NCBI RefSeq assembly: GCF_028473645.1
Contig: NZ_CP097269.1
Span: forward strand, 1,816,001 to 1,880,000
Length of the DNA: 64,000 bases
Source: Acidovorax sp. GBBC 1281
GTDB taxonomy: Bacteria; Pseudomonadota; Gammaproteobacteria; Burkholderiales; Burkholderiaceae_C
Direction: 5' to 3'
Each line of letters begins with the position of its first letter. Within the stretch, counting starts at the first letter, position 1. The notes under the pieces are model-generated. The model saw only the letters and a list, made by a program, of their open reading frames with translations, ran no database searches and was not told the DNA's origin. Positions 27,345 to 34,692 of this stretch are shown piece after piece. The position numbers and the translations under genes were made by a program.

Positions 27345-27803
27345 TCAGGAAATGGGTGGCTTGATGGCCTGCGCGGCCAGGGCGCTGGCAAAGCGGCGCT
27401 CTGCCAGGGGCAGGGGCGCGCGGGGCAGCGCGGTGCGCGCGGGGTCCGCCAGCGGGGGCGTCAGCATGGCCGAGTGGCAGATGCCGCAGGCCGAGCAACC
27501 GCCGTCATGGGCGTGTTGGCTGGTATGGGGGGACGCATCGTCGGCGCCACCGTGGGGCGCCTGCGCGGCCCCGGCCGACGGGGCGGTGGCCTCGCCATGG
27601 CAGGGCGGCAGCGCCGCGGCATCGGAGGGCGCTGCGGTGTGCAGGGTGTGCGCCGGGGACGTGCCGGATCGCGGTTCGGCCGCTGCATGGGCCGCATGCA
27701 CCACCGTGCCCACCGCCGGCAGCATGCCGGCCGCCATGGCATTGCCCGCCAGGCCCCGAAGGGCCATGAGCACGATGAGAAAGAGGAACATGCCGCGGCG
27801 CAT
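27345..27803 (-). CDS. Small exported His/Cys-rich protein, first gene of the copper cluster
   Basis: A 152-residue protein with an N-terminal hydrophobic stretch (FLFLIVLMALRGLAGNAMA) that looks like a signal peptide. The mature part is rich in His, Ala and Pro and contains the compact cysteine motif CSACGICHSAM near residues 103-113, similar in style to DUF2946-type proteins often encoded beside copper genes. Metal binding through the CxxCxxCH motif is inferred. The ATG is chosen because it gives a proper signal sequence. It lies 94 bp upstream of the next copper-cluster gene and probably heads the operon. Confidence 0.65.
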   Translation of the reverse strand: MRRGMFLFLIVLMALRGLAGNAMAAGMLPAVGTVVHAAHAAAEPRSGTSPAHTLHTAAPSDAAALPPCHGEATAPSAGAAQAPHGGADDASPHTSQHAHDGGCSACGICHSAMLTPPLADPARTALPRAPLPLAERRFASALAAQAIKPPIS

Positions 27804-27856
27804 AGCCGGGAATGATAGCCCCGCGTTGCGGGAGTTCCGGGCGGAGCCTGCGCCGG

Positions 27857-28492
27857 CTACATGGCCATGTAGCGGCCCGGGCGGTGGTTCATCGCCACGA
27901 CCAGGTTGAGCGCCACGGCGCCCGCAATGGACCAGAGCACGCGCATGGGGTCCACCGTGAACAGCGCCAGCAGCACGATGCAGCAGTCCACCGCCATCTG
28001 GACCTTGCCCGCGCGCCAGCCGTAGCGGTCCTGCAGGTACAGCGCCAGGATGCCCATGCCGCCCAGGCTGCACCGGTGGCGGAACAGCACCAGAAAGCCC
28101 GTGCCCGTGATGAGCCCGCCCGCCACCGCGGCATAGAGCGGCTGCAGCGCGACGAATTCCATCAGGCCCGGCTGGGCCTCGGTCAGCACCGACAGCAGCA
28201 CCACGGCCACGAAGGTCTTCAGGGTGAAGCTGCGCCCCATCTTGCGCCAGGCCAGCCAGTAGAACGGCAGGTTGAGCAGGAAGAAGAGCTTGCCGAAGCC
28301 CATGTCGGTCGCGTAGTGCAACAGAAAGGCCAACCCCGCCGTGCCGCCCGTGAGCAGGCCGGCGCTGCCGAAAAAGCCCACGCCCACCGAAATGAGCAGC
28401 ACGCCCGTAAACAGGGCGGCGGTGTCTTCGGTGGCGGTGTGGGGAACCATGGTGGGCGGGGATGTCGGGGTGGGCGGGGCGGAGGTGCTCAT
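27857..28492 (-). CDS. YitT-family membrane protein
   Basis: A 211-residue inner-membrane protein with five or six predicted helices. The conserved block GSAGLLTGGTAGLAFLLHYATDMGFGKLFFLLNLPFYWLAW is typical of the YitT/YqfU family, and LFRHRCSLGGMGILALYL follows. The C-terminal DUF2179 domain found in many YitT proteins is missing, so this is the short form. Transport has been proposed for the family, but no substrate is established. It lies between the copper cluster and the P-type ATPase, on the same strand as both, and ends 53 bp before the small copper-cluster gene. Confidence 0.8.
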   Translation of the reverse strand: MSTSAPPTPTSPPTMVPHTATEDTAALFTGVLLISVGVGFFGSAGLLTGGTAGLAFLLHYATDMGFGKLFFLLNLPFYWLAWRKMGRSFTLKTFVAVVLLSVLTEAQPGLMEFVALQPLYAAVAGGLITGTGFLVLFRHRCSLGGMGILALYLQDRYGWRAGKVQMAVDCCIVLLALFTVDPMRVLWSIAGAVALNLVVAMNHRPGRYMAM

Positions 28493-28794
28493 GCGGGAAG
28501 AGGGGGCGGCGTGGCCGGGGAACGGGGCCTCTTGAAGGGCTCGCGGTCTGGCGCCGTTGAAGAAGGTGGGCGGATTCTAGGAGGTGTCGAACCCATGATT
28601 ACCCCACGCTGCGCCTGCGCCCGCACGCGAATGTGCGAAGCGCGACCTTCAAAGAGCGAAATCCGGGCCGGCCGTGCCGCCAGCGCGCCGTCCGCCCGGG
28701 AAGGCCGCGGACCGGCCCCTCCCCGGGCCGGCGGGCTGCGCCAAGGAAATCCAGCGAAAACGGGCCTGTGCCGGGGTTTCGATTGTGCCGGGTG
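28493..28794. other. Intergenic region between cadA and the YitT-like gene
   Basis: A stretch of 302 bp with no supported gene. Its edge at the cadA end carries one copy of the 17-nt palindrome. The remainder is GC-rich with short direct and inverted runs. It should contain the promoter of the YitT-like gene, but no convincing elements were identified. Confidence 0.5.
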
Positions 28795-28810
28795 CTATTG
28801 TTTTGATAGC
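28794..28810. repeat. Dispersed 17-nt palindrome forming the 3' end of cadA
   Basis: GCTATTGTTTTGATAGC (GCTAT/ATAGC stem). The cadA stop codon TAG and its last codons (encoding LSKQ) lie inside this repeat, so it supplies the C-terminus of the protein. Confidence 0.6.
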
Positions 28811-30936
28811 GATTCGCTGCGCAGCATGCGCAGGCCGTTCGCCACCACCAGCAAGCTGGCGCCCATGTCCGCGAACACGGCCATCCACATGGTGGCGTGC
28901 CCGGCCAGCGCCAGGCCGAAGAACACCGCCTTGATGCCCAGTGCCAGCACGATGTTCTGCATCAGCACGGCATGCGTGCGGCGCGACAGGCGCACGGTCT
29001 CGGCCACGCGGCGCAGGTCGTCGTTCATGATGACCACGTCGGCCGTCTCCATCGCCACGTCGGTGCCGGCGCCGCCCATGGCGAAGCCGATGTCGGCCTT
29101 GGCCAGGGCTGGCGCGTCGTTGATCCCGTCACCCGCCATGGCCGTCATGCCGTGCTTTTGCTGCAGCGCGGCGATGGCCGACAGCTTCTGCTCGGGCAGC
29201 AGGCCCGCCTGCACTTCGTCGATGCCGGCCTCGCGCGCGGCGGCCTGGGCCGCTGCGGCGTGGTCGCCGGTGAGCATCACCGGCACGATGCCCAGCGCGC
29301 GCAGGTCCGCCACGGCCTGCGCAGACTTTGGGCGCAGCGTGTCGGCCACGGCGAACAGCGCCCGCACGGCCTGGCCGTCGGCCAGCAGCGTGACGCTGCG
29401 CCCCTGAGCCTCGTGCGCGGCGGCGGCGGCCTCCACGGCGTCGGTCCACAGGCCCTTTTCCTGGGCCAGCCGGCGGTTGCCCAGCAGCCAGGTGGCGCCG
29501 GCGATGCGCGCCTGCACGCCGCGCCCGGGCAGGGCGGTGAAATCCTCCACCTCGGGAAGGCCGGCGGGGGTGCCCAGCCCGGCCGCGATGGCCTTCGAGA
29601 CGGGGTGGTCCGAGCGCCCGGCGAGTGCCGCCGCCACATCCTGGGCGCCATCGCTGCCGAAGGAATCGCGGCCCACCAGCACCGGGCGCCCGGCGGTCAC
29701 GGTGCCGGTCTTGTCGAAGGCCACGGCGCGCACGCCGCGGGCCAGCTCCAGCCAGTTGCCGCCCTTGATGAGAATGCCGCGCCGGGCCCCGGCGGCCAGG
29801 CCGCTCACCACGGTGACGGGCGTGGCCAGCACCAGCGCGCAGGGGCAGGCGATCACCAGCAGCACCAGCGCGCGGTAGATCGCATCCAGCCAGATCCAGC
29901 CGAACAGCAGCGGGGCGCCGATGGCCACGGCGACGGCCATGGCGAACACCGCGGGCGTGTACACGGCGGCGAAGCGGTCCACGAAGCGCTGGGTGGGCGC
30001 TCGGGCGCCCTGGGCCTGCTCCACGGCGCGGATGATGCGGTCCAGCGTGGTCTGGCCGGCCGCGGCCGTCACGCGGAACTCCAGTTCCGACTGGGCATTG
30101 AGCGTGCCGGCATATACCGGATCGCCCGGGGCCTTGTCCACGGCCAGGCTCTCGCCCGTCACACTGGATTCGTCGACCGCGCTGCGGCCGGTGGTCACCA
30201 CGCCGTCCAGCGGCACGCGGCCCCCGGGGCGGATGCGCACGGTGCTGTCCACGGCCACGTCGGCGGCGGGCACCGTGCGCCACTGGCCGTCCGGGCCGCG
30301 CACGTCGGCCTGGTCGGGGCTGAGCGCCAGCAGGGCGCCGATGGCGTCGCGGGCGCGGCCCACGGCGCGGTCCTCGATGCGCTCGGCCAGGGCGTACAGC
30401 GCCATCACCATGGCGGCTTCGGGCCACTGGCCGATCAGGAACGCGCCGGTCACGGCCACCGCCATCAGCGCGCTGATGCCCAACTGGCCCCGCATCAGCG
30501 AGCGCAGGCCGCTGCGGTAGATGCCCAGCCCCGCCAGCAGGATGGCCGCCGCGGCGACGCCCATGCCCGCCACGCGCCACGGCGTGGTGTCCGGCCCCAG
30601 CAGGTGCAGCAGCTCGGCGCCGGTGGCCGCCACCAGGGCGGCGGCGAGGCGGCCCCAGCCGGGCAGGGCGCCGTGGTCGTGCCCGTCGTGGTCGCCTTCG
30701 GAGGCATGGCCGTGGTCGCCGTGCGCTTCGCCCGCCGGAGCGGCTGCCGCCTTCGCGCCGGCCTGGGGCGCGGTGCTAGAGCACCCGCCACCGCAGCAGG
30801 ACACGTCGATGCGGGGTGCGGTGGCCGGCCGGGCGGCGGCGGCGGAGGCCGGGGCCGGCGTCGGGCCGTGGCCGTGCCCCGCGTGGCCATGGCCATCGTG
30901 GCCGGCAGGGGAAAGGTCGTGGCTGTGTTTTGTCAT
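28795..30936 (-). CDS. cadA: Cd/Zn/Pb-translocating P-type ATPase (P1B-2)
   Basis: A 713-residue P1B ATPase that exports Cd2+, Zn2+ or Pb2+ from the cytoplasm. The translocation motif is CPCAL, the phosphorylated loop is FDKTGTVTAGRP and the hinge is GDGIND. Instead of the usual ferredoxin-like heavy-metal domain, the first 90 residues are His-rich ([20 protein letters not shown]) with a CCGGGC cluster at 47-52, a presumed metal chelator. Transcription is probably from the MerR-type promoter at 30982-31012, 46 bp upstream. The last codons overlap a dispersed palindrome. The divergent regulator favours Cd/Pb/Zn over Cu. Confidence 0.93.
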   Translation of the reverse strand: MTKHSHDLSPAGHDGHGHAGHGHGPTPAPASAAAARPATAPRIDVSCCGGGCSSTAPQAGAKAAAAPAGEAHGDHGHASEGDHDGHDHGALPGWGRLAAALVAATGAELLHLLGPDTTPWRVAGMGVAAAAILLAGLGIYRSGLRSLMRGQLGISALMAVAVTGAFLIGQWPEAAMVMALYALAERIEDRAVGRARDAIGALLALSPDQADVRGPDGQWRTVPAADVAVDSTVRIRPGGRVPLDGVVTTGRSAVDESSVTGESLAVDKAPGDPVYAGTLNAQSELEFRVTAAAGQTTLDRIIRAVEQAQGARAPTQRFVDRFAAVYTPAVFAMAVAVAIGAPLLFGWIWLDAIYRALVLLVIACPCALVLATPVTVVSGLAAGARRGILIKGGNWLELARGVRAVAFDKTGTVTAGRPVLVGRDSFGSDGAQDVAAALAGRSDHPVSKAIAAGLGTPAGLPEVEDFTALPGRGVQARIAGATWLLGNRRLAQEKGLWTDAVEAAAAAHEAQGRSVTLLADGQAVRALFAVADTLRPKSAQAVADLRALGIVPVMLTGDHAAAAQAAAREAGIDEVQAGLLPEQKLSAIAALQQKHGMTAMAGDGINDAPALAKADIGFAMGGAGTDVAMETADVVIMNDDLRRVAETVRLSRRTHAVLMQNIVLALGIKAVFFGLALAGHATMWMAVFADMGASLLVVANGLRMLRSESLSKQ

Positions 30937-30981
30937 GGTTTTCCTGGTGTGTCGGGGCGCGCGCGATGCCGCCGTGCCATG

Positions 30982-31012
30982 ATTGAAAACCTTGAAGCCG
31001 CTCGAAGGTCAA
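30982..31012 (-). promoter_or_regulatory. MerR-type promoter and operator for cadA
   Basis: On the minus strand a -35 TTGACC (31012-31007) and a -10 TTCAAT (30987-30982) are separated by 19 bp, the overlong spacer that MerR-family activators act on. A 21-bp interrupted palindrome (ACCTT..AAGGT, 30989-31009) covers the spacer. It lies between the divergent cadA and merR-type genes. Confidence 0.72.
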
Positions 31013-31015
31013 GCC

Positions 31016-31477
31016 ATGTCTGCCCAAAGCCCCTGCCACCGTATCGGAGATGCCGCCCGCCTGTCGGGCGTGCCGGCCGCCAACATCCGCTATTACGAGA
31101 AGGAAGGCCTGCTGCCCCAGCAGGCCCGCGCCGATAACCGCTACCGCCTGTACAGCGCGGACGAGGTGCACCGCCTGCGCTTCATCCGGCTGTGCCGGGC
31201 CATGGACATGTCGCTGGACGAGGTGCGCACCCTGCTGGCGCTGGACCACAGCGGCGCAGCGGCCGACCACGCGGCCTGCGACACCCTGGACGAGCACCTG
31301 CAGCATGTGCGCACCCGGCTGCAGGAGCTGCGCACGCTGGAGGAAGAGCTGCTGTCGCTGCGCGGCCGCTGCGACGGCACCGATGCCGGCCGCTGCCGCG
31401 TGATCGAGGCGCTGCACGCCCGCGCCGATGCCGAAACCGTGCCGCCGCCCGCGCCGATGGCCAAACGGCACGTGTGA
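31016..31477 (+). CDS. Cd(II)/Pb(II)-responsive MerR-family regulator (CadR/PbrR-like)
   Basis: A 153-residue MerR-type regulator. The N-terminal winged HTH (HRIGDAARLSGVPAANIRYYEKEGLLP) is classical. A dimerisation helix spans about residues 85-116. C88 (DHAACDTLDEHL), C119 and C127 (GRCDG..GRCRV) match the three metal-ligand cysteines of CadR/PbrR. It is divergent from cadA and should activate it by untwisting the 19-bp spacer promoter when metal is bound. The ATG at 31016 gives the family N-terminus; a start 33 bp upstream would run through the operator. Confidence 0.92.
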   Translation: MSAQSPCHRIGDAARLSGVPAANIRYYEKEGLLPQQARADNRYRLYSADEVHRLRFIRLCRAMDMSLDEVRTLLALDHSGAAADHAACDTLDEHLQHVRTRLQELRTLEEELLSLRGRCDGTDAGRCRVIEALHARADAETVPPPAPMAKRHV

Positions 31478-31513
31478 CGCCAGGCCGCGTCACCCCCGGT
31501 CACCACCCGCATT

Positions 31514-31530
31514 GCAATGAAATTGATAGC
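31514..31530. repeat. Dispersed 17-nt AT-rich repeat, degenerate copy
   Basis: GCAATGAAATTGATAGC has the same 17-nt length and right arm (ATAGC) as the better copies, with a degenerate left arm. It lies between the merR-type gene and mlaE. Confidence 0.45.
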
Positions 31531-31607
31531 GGAACGCCCTAGTGGAATATGCGCTGGAGGCCAATTTTGTTACGCATCGCCGTCGGCCCATCCACTATGA
31601 TGCCCGC

Positions 31608-32411
31608 ATGATCGCCGGCCTGCCGTCCCCCTCGCTGATCGACCGCATCTGGCGTGGCGCGCGGGGCTGGGCGGTGGCCTGGTGGCGCATCGTGCACCTC
31701 GGGTCGGTGGCGCTGGTGCTCATGCTCTCGCCGTCCAGCTACGGGCGCGCCACGCGCTGGCGGCTCGCGCGGCACATGTACCAGGACACGGCGCCCATCC
31801 TGCTGGGCTTCACGGTGCTGGCGGCGCTGGTCAGCCTGGTCATCACCCGCATCGTCGTCGTCACGGCGCTGAGCTACGGCCTGTCGCGCTACGCGCTGGA
31901 GATGGTCATCCGCGTGCTGGTGCTGGAGCTGATCCCGCTCACCGCCGCGCTCTTCGTCGCCATGCGCACCACCATCCCCAACGGCACCCAGCTCGCCCTC
32001 ATGCGCCAGGCCGGCCGCCTGGACAGCCTGCGCCGGCACGGCGCCGACCCGATCCGCGTGGAGCTGCTGCCCCGGGTGGTGGCCGGCATCTACGCCAGCA
32101 TCACGCTCGCGGCGCTGTCGTGCGTGGTCGCGCTCGCCATGGCCTATTTCGGGGTGTATGGGCTCAACACCGCAGGGCTGCCGAGCTACACGCGCATGTT
32201 CGGCCAGGTGTTCACGCCGGCCGTCACGCTGGTGTTCGTGCTCAAGACCCTGTTCTTCAGCCTGGCCGTGGCCCTCATTCCCATGGCGGCGGGGCTCTAC
32301 GAAAACGGCGACGGCCGGGGCCGCCATGGCTCCGAACTGGGCGGGCTCGCGCGCATGTTCGCCGTGCTGCTGCTGATCGAAGTCGCGTCCCTGCTGGGCA
32401 ATTACTACTAA
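31608..32411 (+). CDS. mlaE: MlaE-family lipid ABC transporter permease
   Basis: A 267-residue inner-membrane permease of the MCE/Mla phospholipid transport system. Five or six hydrophobic segments are visible. The stretch from SRYALEMVIRVLVLELIPLTAALFVAMR to TQLALMRQAGRLDSLRRHGADPIR matches the MlaE core, including the coupling region for the ATPase. The ATG at 31608 is preferred; an in-frame start 66 bp upstream would add an atypical leader. It is followed by the MCE protein and a lipoprotein on the same strand, but no ATPase gene lies between them. Confidence 0.87.
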   Translation: MIAGLPSPSLIDRIWRGARGWAVAWWRIVHLGSVALVLMLSPSSYGRATRWRLARHMYQDTAPILLGFTVLAALVSLVITRIVVVTALSYGLSRYALEMVIRVLVLELIPLTAALFVAMRTTIPNGTQLALMRQAGRLDSLRRHGADPIRVELLPRVVAGIYASITLAALSCVVALAMAYFGVYGLNTAGLPSYTRMFGQVFTPAVTLVFVLKTLFFSLAVALIPMAAGLYENGDGRGRHGSELGGLARMFAVLLLIEVASLLGNYY

Positions 32412-32491
32412 CTCGTTCCGTGACCCATATGACGAACGACACCGGCCATGGCCCGCGCTGCGCTCCGTGGCCTCACCGAGGAAACGTTTTC

Positions 32492-32563
32492 ATGCCCGAC
32501 CCAGACACCTTCCCTGCGGGCGCTTTTGGCCCGCGGGCCCACGGCGGTGCGCGCCATGGCTGA
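32492..32563 (+). CDS. 24-codon ORF with a strong ribosome binding site (remnant or coupling leader)
   Basis: ATG at 32492 is preceded by GAGGAAA with 7-nt spacing, a stronger site than that of the following mlaD. The frame gives 23 residues (MPDPDTFPAGAFGPRAHGG...) and stops within ATGGCTGA, overlapping the mlaD start by 8 bp. It may couple translation to mlaD, or it may be the leftover start of a lost gene, for instance the ATPase expected at this position. Confidence 0.35.
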   Translation: MPDPDTFPAGAFGPRAHGGARHG

Positions 32564-33563
32564 GCGGCCCCCTTCCCACGAAGCGGACGATGCCGCCAGC
32601 GAGGCGCTGCTCGAAGCGCAGCGCCCGGTGGCGAACCTGGAGCGCAAGGCCGCGGCGCTGCTCCTGTTCACGCTGGCGCTCATCGTGGGCTCGGCGTTCT
32701 ACCTGCTGTATGCGCGGGGCGTCTTCGAGCCCACGCAGCGCCTGGTGCTCACGGCTGACGACTCCGAGGGCGTGGTGGTCGGCATGGACATGACGTTTTC
32801 GGGCTTCCCGATCGGCCGCGTGCGCGGCATCGAGCTGTCGCCTGACGGCAACGTGCGCATCCTGATCGACGTGCCGCGCAAGGACGCGCACTGGCTGCGC
32901 GAGTCCAGTGTCTTCACGCTGGTGCGCGGCATCGTGGGCGGCACCACCATCAAGGCCTACAGCGGCATCCTCACCGACCCGCTGCTGGCCGACGGCGCCG
33001 AGCGCCCGGTGCTGCGCGGCGATGCCACGGCCGAGATCCCGCAGCTCATGGCCTCGGCGCGCGAACTGCTGTCCAACCTGCAGGCGATGACGGCCCAGGA
33101 TGCCGCGCTGGGCGGCACGCTGTCCAACGTGCGCACGCTGACCGAGCGGCTGAATGCGCCGGGCGGCGCGCTCAACGTGCTCATGGGCAGTGAAGCGGAC
33201 GCCAAAAAGATCACCGCCACGCTGGACCGCACCAACCAGCTGCTGTCGCGCATCGACGGCATGGCCGCCAAGGCCGACCGGCAGGTGTTCGGAGCGGCGG
33301 GCGACCCGGGGCTCGTGCCCGAGGTGCGGGCCACGGTGGTGCAGCTCAACGGCCTGTTGGCCGACACGCGCCAGAGCCTGAAAAGGGTCGATGCCGTGCT
33401 GGCCGAAGCCCAGGCCATCGGCGCCAACGCGCGCGAAGCCACCACGGACCTGGGCACCTTGCGGGCCGAAGTGGAGAGCAACCTGCGCAAGGTGGAGGGC
33501 CTGGTCAACGACATCCAGCGCAAGTGGCCGTTTGCGCGCGACACGGAACTCAAGCTGCCATGA
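32556..33563 (+). CDS. mlaD: MlaD/MCE-family lipid-binding protein
   Basis: A 335-residue membrane-anchored MCE protein that shuttles phospholipids across the periplasm. One membrane segment at about residues 31-53 (KAAALLLFTLALIVGSAFYLLYARG) precedes the MCE domain (about 58-140: LTADDSEGVVVGMDMTFSGFPIGRVRGIEL). A long helical part with repeats of the kind TLDRTNQLLSRIDGMAAKADRQ follows. The start at 32556 is favoured because it places the membrane helix near the N-terminus, although its own ribosome site is weak. The next gene starts within the stop codon (ATGA). Confidence 0.87.
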   Translation: MAERPPSHEADDAASEALLEAQRPVANLERKAAALLLFTLALIVGSAFYLLYARGVFEPTQRLVLTADDSEGVVVGMDMTFSGFPIGRVRGIELSPDGNVRILIDVPRKDAHWLRESSVFTLVRGIVGGTTIKAYSGILTDPLLADGAERPVLRGDATAEIPQLMASARELLSNLQAMTAQDAALGGTLSNVRTLTERLNAPGGALNVLMGSEADAKKITATLDRTNQLLSRIDGMAAKADRQVFGAAGDPGLVPEVRATVVQLNGLLADTRQSLKRVDAVLAEAQAIGANAREATTDLGTLRAEVESNLRKVEGLVNDIQRKWPFARDTELKLP

Positions 33564-34252
33564 AACCCCTGCTGTCTTCCCCGCTGCGCACATCGGTGCT
33601 GCGTGCCGCCGCGCTGCTCCCCTGCCTGGCCCTTTGGGCCTGCTCGGCCAAGCCGCCCACGCCGGAATGGCAGATGAATGCCCACGGCGCGGCCCGCAAG
33701 GCCACCGAGGCATACCTGTCGGGCGAGCCCCGCATCGCGCAGCTGGAATGGGCCCGGGCCCGGGCGGAAGTGGCCCGCACGGGGCGGCCCGACCTGCTGG
33801 CACGCGTGGAACTCATGCGCTGCGCCGCCCAGGTCGCCAGTCTGGTGGTGGAGCCGTGCACGGCCTTCGACGCCCTGCGCGCCGACGCCGCGCCGCAGGA
33901 CCAGGCCTATGCCGATTATCTGGCCGGCACCATCGACAGCACCGCCGCCGCCCACCTGCCCGAGCCGCAGCGCAGCGCCTGGGCGGCCGGCCCGGCTGCG
34001 CAAGCCGGCCTGGCCGATCCGCTGTCGCGCCTGGTGGCCGCGGGGGTGTGGGTGAAAACCGGCCGGGAAACGCCGCAGGTGGTCGACTCCGCCGTGGAGG
34101 CCGCCTCTGCGCAGGGGTGGCGACGGCCGTTGCTGGCTTGGCTGACCCTGGCGGCGCAGCGTGCCGATCAAAGGGGCGATGGGCCCGCCGCTGCCGCCGC
34201 CCGCAGGCGGTTGTCGGTGTTGGAACAGGGGCTCAGCGCTGAAAAGCGCTGA
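33560..34252 (+). CDS. Lipoprotein cotranslated with mlaD
   Basis: A 230-residue protein with a lipobox (PCLALWAC) near residue 23, so probably an outer- or inner-membrane lipoprotein. The rest is Ala-rich and helical with TPR-like spacing (KATEAYLSGEPRIAQLEWARARAEVARTG). It overlaps mlaD by 4 bp (ATGA) and should be part of the same lipid-transport operon. It is not an obvious PqiC/MlaB type. It ends near 34252 just before a small convergent gene. Confidence 0.72.
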   Translation: MKPLLSSPLRTSVLRAAALLPCLALWACSAKPPTPEWQMNAHGAARKATEAYLSGEPRIAQLEWARARAEVARTGRPDLLARVELMRCAAQVASLVVEPCTAFDALRADAAPQDQAYADYLAGTIDSTAAAHLPEPQRSAWAAGPAAQAGLADPLSRLVAAGVWVKTGRETPQVVDSAVEAASAQGWRRPLLAWLTLAAQRADQRGDGPAAAAARRRLSVLEQGLSAEKR

Positions 34253-34339
34253 TGCAGCTGATGCAGAAACTCAAGGGGGAGGGGGTGGCGCGGAGGTCCA
34301 GGGGACTGCCCCGGTCCGCGCCGTGCCGGGATGCCGGAC

Positions 34340-34522
34340 TCAGTTGAGGAACGATTCCGCGGGAAGAATCTGTTCGAGGTTCCCCGGCAGATTCACCAGC
34401 GAGTCGGCGGCCTGCACCGCCTCGTCCGGCACCAGCGTCATGGCGGTGGCGGCCACCGCGAGAAGCACTGTCACCGTAAAGGCTGCGAAAGCGCGGGTTC
34501 CGGAGTGGATTTTGCGTTTCAT
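34340..34522 (-). CDS. Small exported peptide, unknown
   Basis: A 60-residue reading frame with AAGGA 9-10 nt before the ATG. A basic start (MKRKIHSGTR) and a hydrophobic stretch (AFAAFTVTVLLAVAATAMTLV) form a signal peptide or membrane anchor, leaving a mature part of about 22-30 residues (DSLVNLPGNLEQILPAESFLN). No family is recognised. The well-placed ribosome site and signal-like N-terminus support a real small gene; it is convergent with the lipoprotein gene. Confidence 0.5.
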   Translation of the reverse strand: MKRKIHSGTRAFAAFTVTVLLAVAATAMTLVPDEAVQAADSLVNLPGNLEQILPAESFLN

Positions 34523-34692
34523 GACAGATGTCCTTCAAGAGGGGTGGGGGCCTGCACGGCGGGTGGGGTGAACGCATTAAACCGCTTGCGTTCTGGCCCG
34601 GTCTGTCAGACAACGCCTTTTGGAAGGCTGTTGCGACGACAGTTACGGTTGGTTGCGATCCGTTGACGCAAATCAACCGTTTCGGGCGGAAT

